Shown here one piece after another: positions 8,497-17,805 of a stretch of 64,000 bases of DNA. The DNA is from Methanocatella intestini (GTDB lineage: Archaea > Methanobacteriota > Methanobacteria > Methanobacteriales > Methanobacteriaceae): assembly GCF_002252585.1 (NCBI RefSeq), contig NZ_NQLD01000012.1. One strand, 5' to 3'. The stretch's first letter is position 1; each line of letters begins with the position of its first letter. The position numbers and the translations under genes are program-made. Under the pieces are notes generated by a model that was not told the DNA's origin, did not search any database, and saw only the letters and a list, made by a program, of their open reading frames with translations.

Positions 8497-9927
8497 TTAA
8501 GCTTTACCTAAAATTTGTTTAATTATGAGCTTATCCTCTTTATCAAAGAATTTTATAAGAGTAATAACTACCAAGTAAACAATAACACCAACTGGAATAG
8601 CTAACCATAATGACATGTGAACCAAGTAAAATACTCCGCCCATTACAGCAGATGCAATGATTATTTTAATTAAATCAAAGATCAGATGTCTGTCAGGAAG
8701 CTGATTTATTTTACCAACCATATACATTTCTAAAATTAAAATTAAAACATCAGTTAATACTGTTGCAAATGCAGCCCCATGTGCTGAGAAATAAGGTATT
8801 AAAAATAAATTTAAACCAGCATTAAAAACTGCAGCTAAAGAATAAATCTTTGTAACGGAAGTTTCTTTATGAGATGCATTTAAAATCATAGAACATGCAC
8901 CATTAATAAACAGGAAACAGACAGTCCACACCAGTATTTTTAAAACACTGTCTGCATCAGCATACTGATTACCATAACAAAGATAAATCACATCCCCTGC
9001 ATAAAAAAAGGTAGCTACAGCTATTGGAATAGTAATCATAGATAAATACTTAATGGATTTAACAAAACTAAGACGCAGCATGTCTTGTCCTTGTTTAAAT
9101 AGCTTACTCATAACCGGAAAGATAACTGCTGAATAAATTGTATAAAACAATGTCAAAACATTAATTAGCTTGTAGGTGGAATTATAAAGTCCTGTTGCAT
9201 AAGTAGTTGAAAATTGAGTAATCATAACCATGTCAATTGAATAATATAATGTATAAAACAAGGTAGTTAAAGCAAAAGGAATTCCGGCAATTATTAATTT
9301 CTTAAAAAATTTCAAATCAAATAATAATTTTGGAACTATAATGTGCTTTGTTAAGGCAGCAATACAATAAATTAAACCAATTAAATTAGCTATAATATAT
9401 GCAAATGTAATTCCAAGCAAACCAAAATTAGTGAAGCAAATTATTACAATAAATACTAAAGTTAAAACATTAAGTAATGTATTGGTAATTGCCTGATACT
9501 TCATTTGTTCGTGAGCCTGGAATGAAGCAAAAAGCAAATTATAAAAGGATTTAATTAAACTTTCAATTGCAAATAAGAAAGTTATTAAAATAGTAAAATT
9601 ATTCCATCCCAACAAATATGAAATAAAAATAACTAATGCCAAATAAATTACAGATAATATTAATTTAAGAGACAAAGCATTTCCCAAATACTCTGCTTCT
9701 ACATCATAATCAACGGAAATTGATCTTGTAATATATGTAGTAACTCCTAAATCAGCAACAACAATTATAATAACAGAAAAAGAAGTTGCTGTTCCTAAAA
9801 TACCATAATCAGATACTCCTAAGTAACGTGCAGTTAAAATAGTCCAAATAAAAGCACAAACACTGGTAATGATTTGAGAAGCCATTAACCAGCTCATATT
9901 TGCAAAAATTGTTCGGACTTTATTCAT
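8497..9927 (-). CDS. Oligosaccharide flippase family membrane protein (copy 2)
   Basis: 476 residues, a tandem paralogue of the next downstream gene. Long shared stretches include the N-terminus (RTIFANMSWLM), the central YYSIDMVMITQF and the NGACSMILNASH segment, so the duplication is fairly recent. It has multiple membrane helices and the MOP flippase fold, and a probable role in export of lipid-linked glycan units for surface polymers. A 50-bp gap separates it from the upstream methyltransferase gene. It is unclear whether both copies have the same substrate. Confidence 0.85.
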   Translation of the reverse strand: MNKVRTIFANMSWLMASQIITSVCAFIWTILTARYLGVSDYGILGTATSFSVIIIVVADLGVTTYITRSISVDYDVEAEYLGNALSLKLILSVIYLALVIFISYLLGWNNFTILITFLFAIESLIKSFYNLLFASFQAHEQMKYQAITNTLLNVLTLVFIVIICFTNFGLLGITFAYIIANLIGLIYCIAALTKHIIVPKLLFDLKFFKKLIIAGIPFALTTLFYTLYYSIDMVMITQFSTTYATGLYNSTYKLINVLTLFYTIYSAVIFPVMSKLFKQGQDMLRLSFVKSIKYLSMITIPIAVATFFYAGDVIYLCYGNQYADADSVLKILVWTVCFLFINGACSMILNASHKETSVTKIYSLAAVFNAGLNLFLIPYFSAHGAAFATVLTDVLILILEMYMVGKINQLPDRHLIFDLIKIIIASAVMGGVFYLVHMSLWLAIPVGVIVYLVVITLIKFFDKEDKLIIKQILGKA

Positions 9928-9977
9928 AATTTAACCTTAGAAGTATTTGGAAAATGATATTATATTGTTTTTAATAA

Positions 9978-10640
9978 TTAAGCTTTTCTTGCAGTTACAC
10001 AAATCCAGTCATTTTCATCGTTGATAAATGCCTGGAAATCTTTAAAACCTGCTTTTTTAAGAGCTGATTCTAAAACATCTTCAGAATAAATCTTCATATC
10101 CAATAATTCTATTAAATCTTCATATTTATCCATTTCACCTTCCCTGTAAACTGCTTCATTACAGAAAAAGACTAATCCATCTTTTTTAAGAATCCTATTT
10201 ACTTCTTTTAAGTCATTTATAAAATCCGGCCAGAAATAAATTGTTTCAAATCCTGTTACAATATCAAAGCTTTCATCTTCAAACGGCATTTCAGATACTG
10301 AACCCTGTAAGACTTTAACTTTACCTTCATTTATAGCCTGTTTATTTAAATCAGCAGATTTTTCAACACTTACTTCAGAATAATCAATTCCTACAACACA
10401 GCCATCATCACATATCTGTTTGGCAAAGCGTTCAAGGTTTCTTCCACCACCACATCCAATATCCAGGATTTTATCTGCTTCATTAATGTTAAAATGACTG
10501 ACACCCCATCTTGCCATTGTTTCATGAGATTTGTTCATTCTGTCAAGTATTTCATGACCTAATTTTCCTTCAGGTTTTCTTGCATTTTTAATAAGTTTTT
10601 TATCTTCTATATTATTGCCGGTATTTACTTTATCAGACAT
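9978..10640 (-). CDS. Class I SAM-dependent methyltransferase (Methyltransf_11-like)
   Basis: 220 residues. Motif I is DIGCGGGRN near residue 58; the acidic motif II is GIDYSE; later FDIVTGFETIYFWPD and LKKDGLVFFCNE correspond to motifs post-I to III of the UbiE/Methyltransf_11 group. A strong GGAGG ribosome binding site precedes the ATG. It lies 15 bp downstream of tgtA and is probably cotranscribed with it. The substrate is not predictable; position next to tgtA hints at RNA and position before the flippases hints at lipid, and neither is proven. Confidence 0.8.
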   Translation of the reverse strand: MSDKVNTGNNIEDKKLIKNARKPEGKLGHEILDRMNKSHETMARWGVSHFNINEADKILDIGCGGGRNLERFAKQICDDGCVVGIDYSEVSVEKSADLNKQAINEGKVKVLQGSVSEMPFEDESFDIVTGFETIYFWPDFINDLKEVNRILKKDGLVFFCNEAVYREGEMDKYEDLIELLDMKIYSEDVLESALKKAGFKDFQAFINDENDWICVTARKA

Positions 10641-10655
10641 GTTTTATATTCCTCC

Positions 10656-12635
10656 TTATTTTTTCATTCCTTTACGTGTTTTAATAGCTTGTCCTGTTTG
10701 GAAATCCATAATTTCACAGGCTCCAAGTAATGCTTTACCATAAGCAAGTAATTTATCCTCTTCATTTACAATTAGAACTTCATCTTTAGCTCTTATATCA
10801 TCATCACACTCAATAACAAATTTGGCAAAGACACTTTTTCCTTCAAGTGAAAATGGTTCTGAGTCCTTATTAACTACAACTCTGTTTTTAGGATATTTTG
10901 TAGCTGCGTGGAGTCTTTTTGCCCCTTCTTTTGAAAGGATTAAAAAGCTGTCAGAAGCTCTCATATTTACAATTAATGTTTTTCCATCATAAATATGTCT
11001 TATCTTACCTGTTTTTTTACTTTTTTCAATGTTTATATTTCCCCTAAATAAAGCATCCCCTGCTCCAACACCAAACTGATAGTCAGCTATTGCCTTAACC
11101 TTTTTAAGGTCATCTTTTTTATATCTGATTTCATCAGACTGTGAATGAACATTATATAGTCCAATATCTAATTTTTTAATAACATTAGAATGAATCAATA
11201 CCTGATCATAGTATTCTACAAATTCTGAAATGAAATCTTCAATAAATTCCAGGCTGCTTACATCCCAGGTTCTTGGAGATTCATTTTGACTTAAGGGATA
11301 TATTTCATCAATTTCAAGCGGAATAAGGCCAAAGGGAATATCCAATACCATAAAATCAGTATTATCCAAATCCAATTCCTGTTCACTTCCATAAATATAG
11401 AATTTTCCAAGTTTACCGGAAACATATTTGCTGTAAGGTTTACGTGAAGGAGGCAATATTACCAAATCACGTTTTCTGGGCATCGCCCTTAGCTTTTGAA
11501 TATGTCTTAAAACTTCACTTCTGTATAATGATTCTGAACCTGTATAGAAAAATGCTGATTTTTTACTTCTCGGATCATATTTTTCCAAATCATCACTATA
11601 ATTACCTAACTGGCGAAGAGCTTCCAGCAGATTAGGATGTGCTCTGCAGCGTTCTTCAACAAGTTCCATTAATGAACCTTCATAAATTGCCTGTCTAATT
11701 AATCTTAACTCGGCAAATGAAACATTTAAATTATGTTGAGCTATTAAATCCCTTCTTTTTTCTTTAGGCATAGCTCTTAAGTCATCTGGAGTGTAGTTAC
11801 AGCAAACTTCACAGGAACATGGCATTTCCTGTAGGTTTTCAAGTTTGTAAGTTCCTCTTACAGATAATAAACGGTCATCTTCAGCATATAAAATATAAGC
11901 TGCTGAATCAAATAAATCACAGCCCATAGCTACAGCTAAAGCAAAAATCATCGGATGGCCTGCACCCATTAAATGACGAGGTTTACTGTCAGGCAGGTGT
12001 GCTACACTATTCATTACAACATCAACAAGCTCCTTATAATGATAGGATTCCATTAAAGGAACTACAGCACCGATAGGATATAAATCTGCATCTAATTTAG
12101 TCAGTTCATCTGCACATTTTCTTCTTAAATCCGGAAATGTTGAGCCCTGAACTACAGAATTCAGTTTCATTTCCATATTTTGAGAATTTCTGTAATCAAT
12201 AGCTTCCTTAGCTCTTTCTAATGTAATTTCCAAATCTGCTTCAGCCTTTTCACGAGTAACAAAAGGTGCTGTTGGAATATCTAAACTGGTTCCAATATCT
12301 GTTTTAATTAATTCCTGAAACTCAATAACTTCTTTATTTGTAATATCAACATCACCATAAACAGATAACTGAAATGAACCAGAATCTGTCATAATAGGAC
12401 CATCAAAATTAATTAACTTATGAAGCCCAATTTCTGCAGCTTTCTTTTTTAAATCCTCATCTTTGTAAATTAAATAAGCATTTGTAATAACTATATCTGC
12501 CCCATATTTTTTAACATCAATAGTTTGTTTACGTGGATGGATAACCGGCATTAAATTAGGAGTCTTTACATCACCAGAGTTAGTTTTTAAAACACCAACT
12601 CTGCCTCTATTATCTTTAGCTTTAATCTCGAACAT
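10656..12635 (-). CDS. tgtA: Archaeosine tRNA-guanine transglycosylase
   Basis: TgtA swaps guanine-15 in the D-loop of archaeal tRNAs for preQ0, the first committed step to archaeosine. The 659-residue length matches the archaeal enzyme. The N-terminal TIM-barrel carries the catalytic Asp at about 84 (MTDSGSFQL) and a second Asp in LFDSAAYILYA. The zinc site is the CSCEVCC cluster near residue 275. The C-terminal part (about 580-655) is a PUA domain that binds the tRNA acceptor end. The gene is the first of the tgtA-methyltransferase-flippase run. The start ATG at 12635 follows an AT-rich promoter gap. Confidence 0.95.
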   Translation of the reverse strand: MFEIKAKDNRGRVGVLKTNSGDVKTPNLMPVIHPRKQTIDVKKYGADIVITNAYLIYKDEDLKKKAAEIGLHKLINFDGPIMTDSGSFQLSVYGDVDITNKEVIEFQELIKTDIGTSLDIPTAPFVTREKAEADLEITLERAKEAIDYRNSQNMEMKLNSVVQGSTFPDLRRKCADELTKLDADLYPIGAVVPLMESYHYKELVDVVMNSVAHLPDSKPRHLMGAGHPMIFALAVAMGCDLFDSAAYILYAEDDRLLSVRGTYKLENLQEMPCSCEVCCNYTPDDLRAMPKEKRRDLIAQHNLNVSFAELRLIRQAIYEGSLMELVEERCRAHPNLLEALRQLGNYSDDLEKYDPRSKKSAFFYTGSESLYRSEVLRHIQKLRAMPRKRDLVILPPSRKPYSKYVSGKLGKFYIYGSEQELDLDNTDFMVLDIPFGLIPLEIDEIYPLSQNESPRTWDVSSLEFIEDFISEFVEYYDQVLIHSNVIKKLDIGLYNVHSQSDEIRYKKDDLKKVKAIADYQFGVGAGDALFRGNINIEKSKKTGKIRHIYDGKTLIVNMRASDSFLILSKEGAKRLHAATKYPKNRVVVNKDSEPFSLEGKSVFAKFVIECDDDIRAKDEVLIVNEEDKLLAYGKALLGACEIMDFQTGQAIKTRKGMKK

Positions 12636-12728
12636 TTAATTAACCTTATTTTATTAGTTAAAATAAAATTTAAATTAGAAATTATATAAATTTTCCTCAT
12701 TTTTAAAATAAAAATTGAATTGAAAATA

Positions 12729-13787
12729 TTAAATTCCGGAAAATTTGTCTAAAACCGGAATTTTACTCATCAGTCTGATGAAAATATTACATACTATAAA
12801 TACGATAATCCATTCTAAAATTATAGTTAATGTAGCATTTCTCATAATATCAAATGAAATAATTTTATCTAAAATATTGATAAATAAAACATTAGCTAAA
12901 TAAACTCCATAACTTCCAATACCAAAACAAACAGCGGCATTATTAATTGATTTGGAATATTTTTCCCAATCTGTGTTTGATACCATTATAAATATACCAA
13001 TAGCCTGAAGACAGGCATTTGGAGTTACATCACCTAAATTAAAGAATAATAAAGATTGTCCCCCAATAGCCATAGAAGACAATATTGTTCCTAAAAATGA
13101 CACTAAAGTTCCAGCTACAAACAGCAATAGTCCGAAATTTCTATTTTTTAAAATAGATTTCTGTTTAATATACAAATAATATCCCAATATAAAATAACCA
13201 ATACTTCCTGTGAAATATTTTAAATAATCATACAATAAAAAATCCACATTTGAAAATCCTACAAAGGAAAATAAAGCCCATACAATTAAAAAATATTCAA
13301 TTTCATAAATTTCAGCATTATGCAGCCATGTAGTAATAATTGGTGAAAATACATAGAGTCCTAAAATCATGTAAACAAACCAGAATTCAATTGAAGCAAT
13401 AGTAGGGTCTAAAAATGCTTGAATTAAAAAGTATCCAAATTGAAATAAATCAAATGAATGGTTAATCATTACAAATTTAGCTATTACATAAATTACCAGC
13501 CAAAAAATAAAAGGAATTAAAATCCGTTTAATTCTTCGAGGAACAGATGAAATTGGTTGGTCTTTTCTTAAAATAAGAAATCCTGAAACCATGATAAATA
13601 AAGGAACACCAAATCTGGAAATTGATTCAAAAAATACTCCCCAATACCAATTTGGCTGAAACACACATTCCGGAAGTAAATATTTTGAAGAACAGTGCAA
13701 TAACAATACAGCAAGTATTGCAATAGTTTTCAACCAATCAACCCAATATATGCGATTTTTACTAACATTAAAATTAAAAAATTCCAA
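12729..13787 (-). CDS. Acyltransferase 3 family membrane protein
   Basis: 352 residues with about ten membrane helices. The N-terminus YWVDWLKTIAI-LAVLLLHCSS contains the conserved His and Arg/Lys region of the Acyl_transf_3 (PF01757) family, and FGVPLFIMVSGFL is the second conserved motif. Members transfer acetyl or other acyl groups to surface sugars or peptidoglycan-type polymers. It is probably a decoration enzyme for surface glycans; the substrate is unknown. The gene stands alone between tgtA and a divergent methyltransferase gene. Confidence 0.85.
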   Translation of the reverse strand: MEFFNFNVSKNRIYWVDWLKTIAILAVLLLHCSSKYLLPECVFQPNWYWGVFFESISRFGVPLFIMVSGFLILRKDQPISSVPRRIKRILIPFIFWLVIYVIAKFVMINHSFDLFQFGYFLIQAFLDPTIASIEFWFVYMILGLYVFSPIITTWLHNAEIYEIEYFLIVWALFSFVGFSNVDFLLYDYLKYFTGSIGYFILGYYLYIKQKSILKNRNFGLLLFVAGTLVSFLGTILSSMAIGGQSLLFFNLGDVTPNACLQAIGIFIMVSNTDWEKYSKSINNAAVCFGIGSYGVYLANVLFINILDKIISFDIMRNATLTIILEWIIVFIVCNIFIRLMSKIPVLDKFSGI

Positions 13788-13976
13788 AAGAAGTCACCAT
13801 ATAATAAATTGTATTATAACAGTATTTAAAATTATAGTAATTTAAATTTAAATTATATCAAATTAAGTAAATTATCATAAAAAGAAATTCGGCAAAAATC
13901 ATGATTTTTAAATAAAATACCTATATTTTATAATAGATTTATATTAATCAAAAATTAATTATTTAAATAGATTAAA

Positions 13977-15200
13977 ATGAGTTATGAAAAAAATGCTAGA
14001 GTAATTAACGATGATATTTTTGATTTAATCAACAGCTGTTTTGAAAAAGAAAGAAATAGCAGAAATATTAATTCAAGATGTAATTTTTTTGATGAATACA
14101 AGGATTATTTTGTTTTAACTGATGATGGATCATATTCTATTAAATCAAAAGAAATAAATCACAAAGTTGAAACCCTACATACATCTACTGGTGCAATAAG
14201 TGAATCATTTGAAAAATTTATTAAACCTATGAAATTTAATTATAATGAAGACATAGCTATTTTAGATATTTGTGCAGGACTTGGATATAATTCATCTGCA
14301 GCAATAGCTGATTTTATTAAAAACAGCTCTGATTCTAATTTACAAATAGATATGGTTGAAATTTCAAAAGCTACTCTTGCATGTGGTCTTTTAGTTCCCT
14401 CACCAATTCCGGAACATGACATTACAAAAAAGGCTATTGAAAATGAATTAATAAAAAAGGATTATGCTAGCATCAGCTATGAAAAATGCGAAATTCCTGA
14501 AAATATTGATATTAATGTTTATATTGAAGATGCAAGACAAACTATTCAAAATTTAGAAGATAACTATTACGATGCAATATTTTTAGATCCATTTAGTCAA
14601 AATATGGCTCCAGAATTGTTTTCTCTAGATTTTTTCAGACAGTTCAGACGTGTAATTAAAGACAACGGCATAATAGCTACTTACACTTCTTCTGCACCAG
14701 TTAGAGCAGGTTTTATAGAATCAGGATTTCATGTTGGACAAGGTCCTATTTTTGGAAGAAAACAGGGTGGAACCTTAGCCAGTCCAAATCCGGAAGTTCT
14801 AGATAAATCCCTTCCAAAAAACGATGAAATTAGAATAGCTTTATCAGATGTTGGCATCCCATTTAGAGATCCTAATCTAAACAATAATAGTGATTTTATT
14901 TTAGATAAACGAAGTGAAGTCAGACATAATGCACGACATAACACTAAAATATCTTCTGCTGTTAAAACACCAATCTTTTTAACTAAAAAAATGGATGATG
15001 AAAAATTAAAAAGACGTGTTGAACGTAACTTAGCTAAAATGAACATTCCATCAACTACATCCAAAGAAGCTTTCTATATTTTGGAATGTGAAGAAAATTA
15101 TAAAGAAAAACAGGATTTAAAAAACAATTCAAGAAACAGAATACTTGATATGATTAAAAAATTAGAAAAAGTAAAAAATGGAGATTATAATGCCAAATAA
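13977..15200 (+). CDS. MnmC-like SAM-dependent methyltransferase
   Basis: 407 residues. An N-terminal region of about 75 aa precedes a Rossmann methyltransferase with motif I LDICAGLGYNSS, a motif IV-like segment IFLDPFSQNMAPELFS, and a YTSSAPVRAG strand typical of the MnmC2/DUF752 family. In bacteria that domain makes the final methylation of mnm5U at the tRNA wobble base and is fused to an FAD oxidase; here no oxidase domain is present. The C-terminal 100 residues are basic and charged, suitable for RNA binding. The target tRNA is inference. A TATA-like TTTATAATA lies about 45 bases upstream. It is convergent with the next gene, overlapping by 16 bp. Confidence 0.72.
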   Translation: MSYEKNARVINDDIFDLINSCFEKERNSRNINSRCNFFDEYKDYFVLTDDGSYSIKSKEINHKVETLHTSTGAISESFEKFIKPMKFNYNEDIAILDICAGLGYNSSAAIADFIKNSSDSNLQIDMVEISKATLACGLLVPSPIPEHDITKKAIENELIKKDYASISYEKCEIPENIDINVYIEDARQTIQNLEDNYYDAIFLDPFSQNMAPELFSLDFFRQFRRVIKDNGIIATYTSSAPVRAGFIESGFHVGQGPIFGRKQGGTLASPNPEVLDKSLPKNDEIRIALSDVGIPFRDPNLNNNSDFILDKRSEVRHNARHNTKISSAVKTPIFLTKKMDDEKLKRRVERNLAKMNIPSTTSKEAFYILECEENYKEKQDLKNNSRNRILDMIKKLEKVKNGDYNAK

Positions 15201-16816
15201 AGCATCTGTCCATTTTTTAATACATATGCTTCAGCTTTAGATGAGCTAATAGTTGAAGTAACTTTTTTCAGATTTTTAGAACCTCCGCCATGATTTTTAC
15301 CATCAATAGCTGAGAAATCGGCATCACATTTAGCACAGAATATATGGCCTTCTGCACTTCCGGATTCTTTTAAACCAGTAACTGGGAAAATTCCCCAATT
15401 TGCTGTTTCACTGCCTGCCCAGAATATTCCCCAGTAAAGTTTGTCACTTCCACAACATGGACATATCCTTTCAAATACTGATTTATAGAATTTATAACCA
15501 TATTTACTTAATTCTCCAGCAGCTGAAGGCCTTCCAATAGACATGACATATTTCCCATCAGGAGAGATACCATAATTGCTGTAGTATTTAATTAAAGCAG
15601 GGTCTTCTTCTACATGAATTGTATTAAATGCTTCTTCTCCTGAATTTAAGTTTTTAGAAAATACAGCATGATCTCCTTTTGATAAAGAAAGATTTAAAGT
15701 AGCAATACCTTCTTTATTGGTTTTAACAATATATTTAACACCATCAATTATTACTGATACATTAGCTGCACCATCATAAGTTTTAATTACTAATGTTCCA
15801 GTTTTATTTTCAACTAATGAAATATCCTCAGCTGAAATAGTAGTTAATACTTTAATAATATTTGATTTTGCTTCACTATTTAAATGCATAGCAGTTAAAA
15901 TATACTCTCCAGGAAGCAAATTAATATTTAATTTAGCTATACCTTCAGAATCTGTTTGTTTTTCATAAAGCACTCCATTAATATTAAAAGTAACATTACC
16001 ATTAACTAAAGGATTGCCAAAATCATCTAAAAACTTAGCATAATACTGAGTACCATTCCTGAAGAATTTAACAATATCTTCACCAAAAACAGTAGACAAT
16101 ACAGTGATATTGCTTCCATACATTAAACCATTTGGATGAATTGCAGTTAATATATATTCATTTGGAAGTAATGCAATGTTTAATTTAGCTATACCACTTG
16201 CATTAGTTTGTTTTTTATAGAAAACACCGTTAATATTAAAAGTAACATTACCATTAACTAAAGGATTACCTGAACCGTCTAAAAACTTAGCATAATACTG
16301 AGTACCATTTCTGAAGAATTTAACAACATCATTAGCTTGAATAGTTGATAATACTTCAATATTATTAATTTTAGTAGTTATTTTATCTGCATAAGGATAA
16401 AATGTAGTTATTGTGTAATTTCCAGGATTTAAATTAATTCCAATAGAAGCTTTACCGTTTACTAATTCTTTTGTGTAATTCATACCATTAATATTAAAAA
16501 TTACTAAAGATTTAGCATTGTCCTGATATTTTATAATTCCATCATTATTATATACAGATACTTCATACCTGCTTCCATTTCCATAATACATTGATAAATC
16601 TTTGCTGGAAATAATCGGTTCTTGAGTATCTGAAGATTTGGAATAAGTTACAATATTCGTATTATTAATCCCCGATGGAGGATCAACATCCACATCACCT
16701 GTTTCAGTATCATCAACTGCTGTTATATTTTCAGCATCTGAAGCTGCATTAACTGCAGATACAGACAACATGAAACAAAGCGTTATTAAAAATATTTTCA
16801 TTTTATTACCAAACAT
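15185..16816 (-). CDS. Secreted Ig-like-repeat surface protein with C-terminal zinc-ribbon-like domain
   Basis: 543 residues. There is a signal peptide (cut near VNA|A, residue 24), then about four Ig-like repeats of about 84 aa with the core pattern NGTxYYAKFLD / GNPLVNGNVTFNINGV / GIAKLNI / LLPGEYILTA. The middle two are nearly identical at DNA level. The last 150 residues are a different domain with Cys452-x2-Cys455 and Cys494-x2-Cys497, Trp-rich in between (WGIFWAG, NWGIFP), which looks metal-binding. An AGAGGTTA ribosome binding site supports the ATG at 16816. No anchor motif is visible. The protein is probably exported and cell-wall associated; its function is unknown. Confidence 0.8.
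   Translation of the reverse strand: MFGNKMKIFLITLCFMLSVSAVNAASDAENITAVDDTETGDVDVDPPSGINNTNIVTYSKSSDTQEPIISSKDLSMYYGNGSRYEVSVYNNDGIIKYQDNAKSLVIFNINGMNYTKELVNGKASIGINLNPGNYTITTFYPYADKITTKINNIEVLSTIQANDVVKFFRNGTQYYAKFLDGSGNPLVNGNVTFNINGVFYKKQTNASGIAKLNIALLPNEYILTAIHPNGLMYGSNITVLSTVFGEDIVKFFRNGTQYYAKFLDDFGNPLVNGNVTFNINGVLYEKQTDSEGIAKLNINLLPGEYILTAMHLNSEAKSNIIKVLTTISAEDISLVENKTGTLVIKTYDGAANVSVIIDGVKYIVKTNKEGIATLNLSLSKGDHAVFSKNLNSGEEAFNTIHVEEDPALIKYYSNYGISPDGKYVMSIGRPSAAGELSKYGYKFYKSVFERICPCCGSDKLYWGIFWAGSETANWGIFPVTGLKESGSAEGHIFCAKCDADFSAIDGKNHGGGSKNLKKVTSTISSSKAEAYVLKNGQMLYLAL
15970..16345 (-). repeat. Tandem ~252-bp coding repeat in the surface-protein gene
   Basis: The segment containing TTAATATTAAAAGTAACATT starts at 15978 and again at 16230, an offset of 252 bp, or 84 codons. 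The surrounding DNA of the two central Ig-like repeats is nearly identical, pointing to recent duplication or gene conversion, and it is a place where repeat number could change by recombination. Confidence 0.7.
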
Positions 16817-17491
16817 AAGTTAACCTCTTATGAATCAAGAAATATTTTTTTCTTGTGTAGATACACTTTCTAGTTTTTCTTATAAAAAGCTTTTGAATTT
16901 CAAAATAAGCATAAATAGAGTTAAAATAGCTAAAATAAGTAATTTAAAGCTTAAAAAAAATACGAATAATTGTGAGTATTTAAAAATTGTTAATAAGTAA
17001 TAATTAAAAATCCCGGAAGAGTTTTCCCAAGGTATTTAGTCAAATAAAGCTATGAAAATCAAATAAATAAATAATCATAAATTTAAATTAATTTAAAAAC
17101 CTATTTTAATAATCAACAATAGCTAGTCACCTATTTTAATAATCAACACTTAATTAACTAGCTAAATTAAAATATAGTAAAAATTAAATTTAAAATCAGC
17201 TAAAAAACTATAAATCATCATGATTAAATTAGACTTAATACCGCTGCAAAGCAATTTATAAAAAACAGACAAATAAATTGTAAAATTAGATTATATCAAA
17301 TATTTAAACTAATTAAGCTAAAGCAAAAATTTAAACCAAGTTTTGAAAATAATTGTGGAAAAAATTGCTTTTCAATTAACTATCAAAATAATCCAAAAGA
17401 AAGTCAATTAAAATAATAGTATAATACAATAAATAGCAAAATAATAGCTATTTAATTAATATAATCAATAGCTACTTCAAAAATATATTTT
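16817..17491. other. Gene-free AT-rich stretch
   Basis: About 675 bp without a convincing gene on either strand. The left end probably holds the promoter of the surface-protein gene (TTTTTATAAG on the minus strand near 16880-16890). A 20-bp direct repeat occurs at 17099-17118 and 17129-17148. I see no RNA gene or clear terminator in the rest. Confidence 0.5.
17099..17148. repeat. Two-copy 20-bp direct repeat
   Basis: ACCTATTTTAATAATCAACA occurs at 17099-17118 and 17129-17148, exactly 30 bp apart, within a gene-free stretch. There are only two copies and no further array, so it is not a CRISPR. It may be a short tandem duplication. Confidence 0.7.
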
Positions 17492-17800
17492 TTAATCATC
17501 TACAAGCATAAGTTCTGAATAAGAATATAAAATATCTTTAATTCCGGATTTCGGATTTTCAAATTTAGATAAGCAGACTATTGCACCATCGTTAAAATCA
17601 ATACTTTCCCCTAACTCCAACTCTTTTAAATTATTTAAATCCATTAATTCGGAATATTCTTCTTTTAAAGATTTAACTTCAGGGTCTGTTTCATTAACCC
17701 ACTCCTGATTAAAATATAAAAATAAATATGGGTTTTTATTAAATTCCAAAGCAAAAATGGCTTTGGATTCTTCCCCATCAAGTTTAAAAATTGAAATCAT
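17492..17800 (-). CDS. Small acidic protein of unknown function downstream of glmS
   Basis: The probable start is the ATG at 17800 (MISIFKLDGEE), giving 102 residues. The frame continues to an ATG at 17824 inside glmS, but the internal ATG lies 5 bp after the glmS stop and has GGAG upstream. The protein is acidic and soluble, with no membrane segment or known motif; SYSELM near the C-terminus is the most helical part. It is the last gene of the purC-S-Q-cobA-glmS operon. No function can be given. Confidence 0.6.
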   Translation of the reverse strand: MISIFKLDGEESKAIFALEFNKNPYLFLYFNQEWVNETDPEVKSLKEEYSELMDLNNLKELELGESIDFNDGAIVCLSKFENPKSGIKDILYSYSELMLVDD

Positions 17801-17805
17801 AAATT

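Noticed and set aside
17099..17148. Possible CRISPR start (two 20-bp repeats 30 bp apart)
   Set aside because: Only two copies with a 10-bp gap, no further repeats or cas genes in the window.
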